Assembly: GCA_025966255.1 (NCBI GenBank)
Contig: JAOPVG010000511.1
Span: 1-19,140 of the forward strand
DNA length: 19,140 nt
Direction: 5' to 3'
Source of the DNA: Jatrophihabitans sp.
Lineage (GTDB): Bacteria > Actinomycetota > Actinomycetes > Mycobacteriales > Jatrophihabitantaceae
Part shown: one piece after another, positions 6,342 to 12,316 of the stretch
How positions within the stretch are numbered: the first letter of the stretch is position 1
How the letters are laid out: every line of letters starts with the position of its first letter
The notes under the pieces: generated by a model
Database searches by the model: none
What the model was told of the DNA's origin: nothing
Seen by the model: only the letters and a program-made list of their open reading frames with translations
Made by a program: the position numbers and the translations under genes

Positions 6342-6374
6342 GGCGGGTCAGCCGCGGGGAGGCGGGTCAGCCGC
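6342..6374. repeat. 14-bp direct repeat at the erpA stop codon
   Basis: GGCGGGTCAGCCGC occurs at 6342-6355 and again at 6361-6374, a period of 19 bp with GGGGA between. The second copy contains the erpA stop codon and the last Cys-Gly codons. It looks like a local tandem duplication. Confidence 0.75.
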
Positions 6375-6750
6375 AGAAGGAGTTCCCACAGGCGCAACCG
6401 CCGCCGGCGTTCGGGTTGTCGATCGTGAAGCCCTGCTGCTCGATGGTGTCGGTGAAGTCCACGGTGGCGCCACCGAGGTAGGGGGCGCTCATGCGGTCGA
6501 CGACGACCGGGACATCGTGGGGGGTCAGCTCGACGTCGCCATCGAGCACGCGCTCGTCGAAGAAGAGCTGGTACTGCAGGCCGGAGCAGCCTCCGGGCTG
6601 TACGGCGATGCGCAGCCGCAGATCGTCGCGGCCCTCCTGATCGAGCAGGGCGCGGACCTTGCTCGCGGCCGCCTCGGTCAAAGCCACTTCCTGCGCCGGC
6701 GCCTCGGCCGGAGCGGAGGTGAGCTCGACGGGGGTTTCCGTGGTGGTCAT
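6367..6750 (-). CDS. erpA: A-type iron-sulfur carrier (HesB/IscA/ErpA family)
   Basis: Carries or inserts Fe-S clusters into target proteins; cytoplasmic. The 127-residue product has a variable acidic/Ala-Pro N-terminal tail (1-22) followed by the family core: GGCSGLQYQLFFDE with Cys55, and the C-terminal pair CAC with Cys119 and Cys121, giving the Cys-x(63)-Cys-x-Cys ligand pattern. Actinobacterial members use CAC rather than CGC as here. The protein ends NSFCG, adding a further Cys126. The ATG is well supported by AGGGGAG with a 4-nt spacer. It is divergent from nadA, whose product needs a [4Fe-4S] cluster, so this carrier may serve NadA among others. ErpA is preferred over IscA because no isc genes are nearby, though sequence alone does not separate them firmly. 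Confidence 0.93.
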   Translation of the reverse strand: MTTTETPVELTSAPAEAPAQEVALTEAAASKVRALLDQEGRDDLRLRIAVQPGGCSGLQYQLFFDERVLDGDVELTPHDVPVVVDRMSAPYLGGATVDFTDTIEQQGFTIDNPNAGGGCACGNSFCG

Positions 6751-6847
6751 ATCGCTCCCCTGGATCGGTTCTATGTGTGGCGCCGGAGTTGGGACACCGA
6801 CGGCCGGTAGTCGCTTTCGCCAACCAGGACGTCCCGGCCGGATATTC

Positions 6848-6862
6848 CCATGGTAACCATGG
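6848..6862. promoter_or_regulatory. Palindrome, candidate operator between erpA and nadA
   Basis: CCATGGT-A-ACCATGG is a perfect 7-bp inverted repeat around one base. It sits in the 157-bp divergent region, 46 bp before nadA and about 98 bp before erpA. On the minus strand it includes TACCAT, a -10-like hexamer that could serve erpA. I cannot match it to a known regulator. Confidence 0.4.
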
Positions 6863-6895
6863 CCACGGGTCCGCGGCGCACTCCGCGCACCGGAT

Positions 6896-6901
6896 TACGC
6901 T
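6896..6901 (+). promoter_or_regulatory. Candidate leaderless -10 element for nadA
   Basis: TACGCT (TANNNT) ends 6 nt before the nadA GTG. No Shine-Dalgarno is visible in the bases before the start. Confidence 0.5.
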
Positions 6902-6907
6902 CCCAAT

Positions 6908-8092
6908 GTGACATTCACCGAACCGGTCTCGACTCCGCTGGCGTTGCTGCTGCTCGGCCGGGGCAGCGAGCCGGCCTCGGAACGCGGTGTCGATTGCCCC
7001 GGTGAGCTGCCCCCGGCGTCCGATCCCACGCTCGTCGCGCGGGCTCGCACCGCCCGGGAGGCCCTCGGCGACCGGGCCTTCGTGCTCGGCCACCACTACC
7101 AACGGGACGAGGTCATCCAGTTCGCCGACGTCACGGGTGACTCGTTCAAGCTGGCCCGTGACGCCGCGGCCCGCCCGAACGCCGAGTACATCGTCTTCTG
7201 CGGCGTGCATTTCATGGCCGAATCGGCCGACGTCCTCACCTCTTCGGCCCAGCAGGTCGTGCTGCCCGACCTCGCCGCGGGCTGCTCGATGGCCGACATG
7301 GCCGATTACCAGCAGGTCGTCGAGGCCTGGGACGTGCTCGCCGACGCCGGCGTGGCCGACGTGACGGTGCCCGTCACCTACATGAACTCCTCGGCCGCGA
7401 TCAAGGCGTTCACCGGCGAGCACGGGGGCACCGTGTGCACCTCGTCCAACGCCGAGCGGGCGTTGCGCTGGGCCTTCGACTCGGTTGTCGATGGCGGAGC
7501 CGGTGGCCAGAAGGTGCTGTTCATGCCCGACCAGCACCTGGGCCGCAACACCGCGGTGCTGCAGCTCGGCATCGGCCTGGACGAATGCGTCGTGTTCAAC
7601 CCGCACAAGCCCGGCGGTGGCCTCACGCCGCAGCAACTGCGCGACGCCAAGATGATCCTGTGGCGCGGGCACTGCTCGGTGCACGGCCGGTTCACCGCTG
7701 AGAACGTGGCCGACGCCCGGCGCCGGATCCCTGGGGTGAACGTGCTCGTGCACCCGGAATGCCAGCACGACGTCGTGCTGGGCGCGGACCTCGTCGGGTC
7801 GACCGAATACATCATCAAGACCCTGGACGCCGCGCCGCCCGGGTCGTCGTGGGCCGTCGGCACCGAGCTGAACCTGGTGCGCCGCCTCGCCGACCGGCAC
7901 CCCGACAAGCAGGTCACCTTCCTGGAGAAGACGGTCTGCTATTGCTCCACGATGAATCGCATCGACCTGCCGCACCTCGTGCACTCGCTCGAGTCCCTGG
8001 CCCGCGGCGAAGTCGTCAACCAGATCACCGTCGAGCCCCGGATGGCCGCGAACGCCCGACTGGCCCTCGACCGCATGCTGGCGCTGCCCTAA
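6908..8092 (+). CDS. nadA: Quinolinate synthase
   Basis: Condenses iminoaspartate with dihydroxyacetone phosphate to quinolinate, the committed step of de novo NAD synthesis; needs a [4Fe-4S] cluster. The 394-residue protein is the longer form found in actinobacteria. Characteristic motifs are GHHYQRDEV (61-69), FCGVHFMAESAD (97-108), PDLAAGCSMADM (120-131), MPDQHLGRNTA (206-216), WRGHCSVH (252-259), HPEC (282-285) and EKTVCYCSTMNR (340-351). Cys126, Cys256 and Cys344 or Cys346 are the probable cluster ligands. The GTG at 6908 fits the -10 spacing; an overlapping ATG at 6906 is in another frame. nadB and nadC, often adjacent, are not in the window. Divergent from erpA and 24 bp before the DUF3043 gene. 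Confidence 0.97.
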   Translation: MTFTEPVSTPLALLLLGRGSEPASERGVDCPGELPPASDPTLVARARTAREALGDRAFVLGHHYQRDEVIQFADVTGDSFKLARDAAARPNAEYIVFCGVHFMAESADVLTSSAQQVVLPDLAAGCSMADMADYQQVVEAWDVLADAGVADVTVPVTYMNSSAAIKAFTGEHGGTVCTSSNAERALRWAFDSVVDGGAGGQKVLFMPDQHLGRNTAVLQLGIGLDECVVFNPHKPGGGLTPQQLRDAKMILWRGHCSVHGRFTAENVADARRRIPGVNVLVHPECQHDVVLGADLVGSTEYIIKTLDAAPPGSSWAVGTELNLVRRLADRHPDKQVTFLEKTVCYCSTMNRIDLPHLVHSLESLARGEVVNQITVEPRMAANARLALDRMLALP

Positions 8093-8104
8093 CGCTCGCG
8101 CAGC

Positions 8105-8110
8105 TACTCT
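8105..8110 (+). promoter_or_regulatory. Candidate leaderless -10 element for the DUF3043 gene
   Basis: TACTCT (TANNNT) ends 6 nt before the GTG at 8117, the same geometry as at nadA. The bases between contain no Shine-Dalgarno. It lies in the 24-bp gap after the nadA stop, so this gene may be both cotranscribed with nadA and independently transcribed. Confidence 0.45.
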
Positions 8111-8116
8111 GGTCGG

Positions 8117-8743
8117 GTGAAGCTCACCAAACGCGGCGCCTCCGACGAACCCGAGCCCGAGGTCGTCGAGGCCGACACGCTGCAGGAATACGAGCAGCGC
8201 AAGGGGCGGCCGACGCCGAAACGGCGCGACGCGCAGGGCCGCCGTGGCCCGGTGACCGCACCGAAGACCCGCAAGGAAGCCGCCGCGCGGCAAAAGCAAC
8301 TCACCCGCGAGCAGAAGGCCGCCCGCATCGCCGGCAAGGCGGCCAAGCCGCGCTCGGTCGCCGAGCAGCGCGCCGCCCTCAAGCGGGGTGACCCGTCCGC
8401 TCTGCCCCGGCGCGACCAGGGCCCCACCCGCAAGCTCGCCCGCGACTACGTCGACTCCAAGCGGATGTTGAGCAACTACCTGCTGTGGCTGTTCCCGCTG
8501 ATGGTGGCCGGCACGTTCGTGCCCGCTCTCGCCAAGGTGCAGCTGGCCGTCATCGCGCTGTTCCTGCTGCTGCTGGTCGAGTGGTACATCGTCGGCAAGC
8601 GCATCCGGAAAATGTCCATAGAGCGATTCGGCACCGCTCAGGGCGGCCCCATGACGATCGGTTTCTACGCCGGCAGCCGCGCCTACCTCCCGCGGCGGTG
8701 GCGGCTGCCCGGCCCGCAAGTCAGCCGGGGCGAGGATTTCTGA
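8117..8743 (+). CDS. DUF3043 membrane protein
   Basis: Conserved actinobacterial protein of unknown function, related to Rv2206 by sequence features and position. The 208-residue product has a highly charged, Lys/Arg/Glu-rich N-terminal half (about 1-115) that is probably disordered or helical and cytoplasmic. It then has the conserved stretch KLARDYVDSKRM (106-117), two transmembrane helices (about 118-138 and 141-159) and a conserved tail (KRIRKMSIERFG, then GFYAGSRAYLPRRWRLP). Topology with both ends inside is inferred from the positive charges on either side of the helical hairpin. GTG at 8117 is the only start near the -10 element and gives the usual N-terminus MKLTKRG. No enzymatic motif is visible. 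Confidence 0.88.
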   Translation: MKLTKRGASDEPEPEVVEADTLQEYEQRKGRPTPKRRDAQGRRGPVTAPKTRKEAAARQKQLTREQKAARIAGKAAKPRSVAEQRAALKRGDPSALPRRDQGPTRKLARDYVDSKRMLSNYLLWLFPLMVAGTFVPALAKVQLAVIALFLLLLVEWYIVGKRIRKMSIERFGTAQGGPMTIGFYAGSRAYLPRRWRLPGPQVSRGEDF

Positions 8744-8751
8744 ACTGCCTC

Positions 8752-8770
8752 GGGTAGAAATGCCCTACCC
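8752..8770. promoter_or_regulatory. Inverted repeat between DUF3043 gene and acyl-CoA synthetase
   Basis: GGGTAG (8752-8757) and CTACCC (8765-8770) flank a 7-nt spacer. The element lies 8 bp after the DUF3043 stop and 28 bp before the next start. It could be a weak terminator or an operator for the synthetase gene; the sequence does not decide. Confidence 0.35.
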
Positions 8771-8798
8771 AGCACGCAACCGGCGGTAGGAGCTGAAC

Positions 8799-10433
8799 GT
8801 GATCACGAGCACGATGCAGGACGACTTCCAGCTGACCGTCACCGGCATCCTGCAACACGGCTCGCGGGTCTATCCGGACAGCGAATGCGTCACCTGGACC
8901 GGCGGTGGGGCCCGGCGCGCGACCTTCGCCGAGATCGCGCAGAACGCCGAGCGGCTGGCCGCGGCCCTCGCCAAGCTGGGCGTCAACGCCGGCGATCGCG
9001 TCGCCACGTTCTGCTGGAACAACCAGGAGCACCTCGAGGCCTATTACGCCGTGCCGTGCATGGGCGCCGTCCTGCACACGCTCAACATCCGGCTGCCCGC
9101 CGCCCAGCTCGTCCAGATCGTCCAGCACGCCGAGGATCGCATCGTCATCGTCGACGACACGCTCATCCCCGCCCTCGCACCGGTCGTGGGCGAGCTGACC
9201 GGCGTCAAGGCGTTCATCGTGGTGGGCGACGGCGACGCGTCGGCTCTCGGTGATTCCGCCCGGGTTCTCCGGTACAGCGAGCTGCTCGCCGCCGAGGAAC
9301 CCGGCTTCGCCTGGCCCGAGCTGGAAGAGGGCTCGCCGGCGTCGATGTGTTACACCAGCGGCACCACGGGCGACCCGAAGGGCGTCGTCTACTCGCACCG
9401 CTCGACGTATCTCCACGCGCTCGCCACCCTGGGCGCGGCCGTCACCGGCTTCGTCGAGACCGACCGCATCCTGACCTTCGTCCCGATGTTCCACGTCAAC
9501 GCCTGGGGCATCCCGTTCGGGGCGTTCCTGTCCGGCTCCACGTTGCACATGCCCGGCCCGTACATGACTCCCGAGCCGATCTGCGAGTTCATCGCCAGCG
9601 AGCGGTCCACCGCGGCCGCCGCCGTCCCGACGATCTGGGGCGGGATCCTGCAGTACGGCGCCGAGCACGACATCGATCTGTCCTCGCTGCGGGTCGGCAC
9701 CTCTGGCGGCGCGGCGATCCCGCGGGCGCTGATGGAAGCCTTCGAGACGAAGTACGGCCTGCGCATCATCCAGGGCTGGGGCATGACCGAGACCTCGCCG
9801 GTCGGCGGCATGGCGCACCCTCCGGCCGACGTCGAGATCGGCTCGCTGGACGAACTGGACTGGCGCTTGAAGTCCGGACGGGTCATCGCCGGCGTCCAGA
9901 TGCGCATCGTGTCCGACGACGGCGAGGAGCTGCCGTGGGACGGCGAGGCCGTCGGCGAGATCGAGGTCCGCGGGCCGTGGATCACCGGTTCGTACTACGC
10001 GGCCGACGTCCCGGAGAAGTTCCACGACGGTTGGCTGCGCACCGGTGACATCGGCACGATCGACCACCGCGGCTTCTTCCAGATCACCGACCGCAGCAAG
10101 GACGTGATCAAGTCCGGTGGCGAGTGGATCTCCTCGGTCGAGCTCGAGAACCTGCTCGCCGGCAATCCGGAGGTCGCGGAGGCGGCCGTCATCGGCATCC
10201 CCGACGATCGCTGGACGGAGCGGCCGCTGGCCTGTGTCGTGCTCCGCTCGGGCAGCGACGCGGAACCGGCCGAGTTGGCAAAGTTCCTCGACGGCAAGGT
10301 CGCCGCGTGGCAGGTGCCGGAGAACTGGACGTTCATCGACGAGGTGCCGAAGACGACGGTCGGCAAGTTCGACAAGAAGGTGCTCCGCACCCGCTTCCAG
10401 GACGGCGAGCTGAAGGTCGAGCGGACGAAGTAG
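8799..10433 (+). CDS. Acyl-CoA synthetase (AMP-forming), FadD-like
   Basis: Member of the ANL adenylating family, 544 residues, probably activating a medium- or long-chain fatty acid to its CoA ester through an acyl-adenylate. Motifs in order: the P-loop YTSGTTGDPKGV (185-196), FHVNAWG (231-237), GWGMTET (326-332), TGD (415-417), the hinge region DRSKDVIKSGGEWIS (431-445) and the C-terminal catalytic lysine K523 in TTVGKFDKK. The N-terminus STMQDDFQLTVTGILQHG resembles actinobacterial fatty-acyl ligases. GTG at 8799 is chosen because AGGAG lies 6 nt upstream, the clearest Shine-Dalgarno on this strand; the ATG at 8814 lacks one. Its stop abuts the stop of the response regulator on the other strand with no base between. 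The exact acyl substrate cannot be read from sequence. Confidence 0.93.
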   Translation: MITSTMQDDFQLTVTGILQHGSRVYPDSECVTWTGGGARRATFAEIAQNAERLAAALAKLGVNAGDRVATFCWNNQEHLEAYYAVPCMGAVLHTLNIRLPAAQLVQIVQHAEDRIVIVDDTLIPALAPVVGELTGVKAFIVVGDGDASALGDSARVLRYSELLAAEEPGFAWPELEEGSPASMCYTSGTTGDPKGVVYSHRSTYLHALATLGAAVTGFVETDRILTFVPMFHVNAWGIPFGAFLSGSTLHMPGPYMTPEPICEFIASERSTAAAAVPTIWGGILQYGAEHDIDLSSLRVGTSGGAAIPRALMEAFETKYGLRIIQGWGMTETSPVGGMAHPPADVEIGSLDELDWRLKSGRVIAGVQMRIVSDDGEELPWDGEAVGEIEVRGPWITGSYYAADVPEKFHDGWLRTGDIGTIDHRGFFQITDRSKDVIKSGGEWISSVELENLLAGNPEVAEAAVIGIPDDRWTERPLACVVLRSGSDAEPAELAKFLDGKVAAWQVPENWTFIDEVPKTTVGKFDKKVLRTRFQDGELKVERTK

Positions 10434-11078
10434 TCAGCCGTTGAGATAGGCCAACACGGCGAGCACGCGCCGGTTGTCGTCTTCGGACGGCGGCAGGTCG
10501 AGCTTGCTGAAGATGCTGTTGGTGTGCTTGCTGACGGCCTTCTCGGTGACGAACATCCTCGTCGCGATCGCGGCGTTGGACCGGCCCTCGGCCATGGCCT
10601 CGAGCACCTCCCGCTCCCGCGGTGTGAGGCTGGCCAGCGGCTTGTCTCCCGAGCGTCGGGTCAGCAGCTGAGCGACGACCTCGGGATCCATCGCTGTGCC
10701 GCCGGCGGCCACCTGGCGCACGGCGTCGATGAACTGCGCGACGTTGAACACGCGGTCCTTGAGCAGGTAGCCGACGCCGCCGGAGCGGTCGGCGAGCAGC
10801 TCGCGGGCGTAGAGCTGCTCCACGTACTGCGACAGGACGAGGACCGGCAGGCCCTTCACTTGGGCCCGCGCCTCGATCGCGGCCCGCAGTCCCTCGTCGG
10901 TGAAGGTGGGCGGAAGCCGTACGTCCACCACCGCGATGTCGGGGCGGTGCGTGGTGAGCGCCCGCAGCAGCGATGGCCCGTTGTCGACGGCTTCGACGAC
11001 TTCGCAGTCGTTTGCTTCAAGGAGCCTGATCAGGCCGTCCCGTAGGAGGGCAAGGTCTTCGGCAAGGACGACGCGCAC
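10434..11078 (-). CDS. Two-component response regulator, NarL/LuxR family
   Basis: A 214-residue transcription factor. The receiver domain (1-120) has the acidic pair Glu7-Asp8, phosphoacceptor Asp52 (DIAVVDVRLPP) and conserved Lys107 (GYLLKDR). The LuxR-type helix-turn-helix (about 148-197) includes LTPREREVLEAMAEGRSNAAI and VTEKAVSKHTNSIFSKL. The GTG at 11076-11078 gives the standard start MRVVLAEDLALLRDGL. This start lies inside the kinase gene, with a 49-bp overlap and no Shine-Dalgarno, so translation is presumably coupled to the kinase. Likely targets are its own operon and the divergent MMPL-type gene, whose shared upstream region carries repeats suited to a dimeric regulator. Confidence 0.94.
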   Translation of the reverse strand: MRVVLAEDLALLRDGLIRLLEANDCEVVEAVDNGPSLLRALTTHRPDIAVVDVRLPPTFTDEGLRAAIEARAQVKGLPVLVLSQYVEQLYARELLADRSGGVGYLLKDRVFNVAQFIDAVRQVAAGGTAMDPEVVAQLLTRRSGDKPLASLTPREREVLEAMAEGRSNAAIATRMFVTEKAVSKHTNSIFSKLDLPPSEDDNRRVLAVLAYLNG

Positions 11079-12184
11079 GGCAAGACCATAGCCAGCTCGG
11101 TCGGTCCGCCTGGTGGGCTGGACACCTCGAGCGCGCCGTCGAACGCCGACAGGCGCCGGGCGATGCCGCGCAAACCGGTGCCGCGGGAGGGATCGGCGCC
11201 GCCCGTGCCGTCGTCGCGCACCACCATGCTCAGCAGATCGTTCTCCAGACTGAGCGTGATCGACATGTGGTGCGCGCCGCTGTGCTTGATCGCGTTGGCG
11301 AGGCCTTCGGCGACGGCGAAGTAGGCAGCCGACTCGACCGGGGCGGGGAGGCGGCCGATGAGGTCCGAGTGCACCTCGACCGGCACCGGACCGACGAGGG
11401 ACAGGGCCTGCACGGCGCCCACCAGACCGCGGTCGGCGAGCACCGGCGGATGGATACCGCGGACGAGGTCGCGCAGTTCGGCCAGGGCGTTGCTGCTTGC
11501 CTCGCGGGCCTCACTGAGCAGCGCCTTGGCCGCGCCGGGGTTACGGGCGAGCTCGTCCTCGGCCAGGGCCAGGTTCATGCCGAGCGCGACGAGCCGGGCC
11601 TGCGCACCGTCGTGCAGGTCGCGTTCGATGCGGCGCAGCTCGGCGGCCTGGGTGTCGACCGTCTCTGCGCGCGACTCGGTCAGCTGCTCGACGCGCAATG
11701 CGAGCCGGCTCTTCTCCGAGGGGGCGAGAAGGGCTCGGGACAGCCGCGCGTAGGCGCGCATCGCCAGGCCCGGCGGCAGCCACCAGAAGAGCAGATCGAG
11801 GACGGCCTCACAGACAGCTACGCACGCGAGGGCGAGGCCGAGGGTGCCGTTGGCGATCAGCCACACCGTGTCGCGCCACGTGGCCGGATCGCGCAACAGG
11901 CCGCGGACCTGGTCGAGCAGGTTTCCTTCGGTCCGGCGCAGGTAGGGCGACTCGATCGGCTCGCCGAGCAGCTCGCCGACGCGGCGGCGGTGCAGCTCGG
12001 CGAGCCAGCGGACCTTCACGACCGTCTCGACCACGACGGGCACCCCGACCCACACGACGATCAACGCCGTGCCGGTGACCATGAATATGAACAGGGCGAG
12101 CGAGGCCGAGGCGAAGCCGATGGCCGCGATCGACAACTGCAGTAGCCGCCGTCGATCACCGAATTGATGTTTCACAGGCTCCAT
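11030..12184 (-). CDS. Sensor histidine kinase, NarL-partner type (HisKA_3)
   Basis: A 384-residue membrane kinase. The N-terminal region (1-140) contains hydrophobic helices at about 16-37, 38-56 and 106-138 with the stretch LAELHRRRVGELLGEPIESPY between them, resembling the putative-sensor domain common in actinobacterial kinases. The dimerisation/phosphoacceptor helix has RRIERDLHDGAQARLVALGM with His191. The ATPase domain has the N-box GLANAIKHSG (Asn297), DDGTGG (324-329) and GTGLRGIARRL (335-345). ATG at 12182-12184 is preferred; an in-frame start 35 codons earlier adds a non-family stretch reaching into the divergent promoter. It overlaps the regulator gene by 49 bp. The signal is unknown. 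The neighbouring MMPL-type gene suggests a membrane or envelope stress or a lipophilic compound. Confidence 0.92.
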   Translation of the reverse strand: MEPVKHQFGDRRRLLQLSIAAIGFASASLALFIFMVTGTALIVVWVGVPVVVETVVKVRWLAELHRRRVGELLGEPIESPYLRRTEGNLLDQVRGLLRDPATWRDTVWLIANGTLGLALACVAVCEAVLDLLFWWLPPGLAMRAYARLSRALLAPSEKSRLALRVEQLTESRAETVDTQAAELRRIERDLHDGAQARLVALGMNLALAEDELARNPGAAKALLSEAREASSNALAELRDLVRGIHPPVLADRGLVGAVQALSLVGPVPVEVHSDLIGRLPAPVESAAYFAVAEGLANAIKHSGAHHMSITLSLENDLLSMVVRDDGTGGADPSRGTGLRGIARRLSAFDGALEVSSPPGGPTELAMVLPCASSLPKTLPSYGTA

Positions 12185-12201
12185 CCTGACGCACCGGCCG
12201 G

Positions 12202-12301
12202 CCCACGACGGTGGGGATAACTCCACCACAGCCGGGGGCTCAGCACCCGTGTTCTCCCGTGGGTTCGACGGAAGCGTGGCTTCTGCCAACGAATCTTCCG
12301 T
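12202..12301. promoter_or_regulatory. Divergent regulatory region with three repeat elements
   Basis: Between the kinase start (12184) and the MMPL-type start (12317) lie three elements: an inverted repeat CCCAC-GACG-GTGGG (12202-12215); a direct repeat CCCGTG at 12246-12251 and 12256-12261, exactly 10 bp apart and so on the same helix face; and an inverted repeat ACGGAAG (12268-12274)/CTTCCGT (12295-12301). The last overlaps GAATCT (12291-12296), a possible -10 for the MMPL-type gene. These are candidate binding sites for the linked response regulator; no consensus was tested. Confidence 0.45.
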
Positions 12302-12316
12302 GAGAAAGGCACAGCT

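Noticed and set aside
5282..6481. 399-codon plus-strand open frame
   Set aside because: Antisense to adoK, which has full family motifs; it also crosses the strong hairpin.
6254..8719. 821-codon minus-strand open frame
   Set aside because: It lies antisense to nadA and the DUF3043 gene and overlaps erpA in another frame. It is explained by high GC, which depletes stops, and shows no domain signature.
12261..12275. tRNA T-arm-like GGGTTCGAC
   Set aside because: No acceptor stem, anticodon arm or CCA-proximal pairing could be assembled around it.
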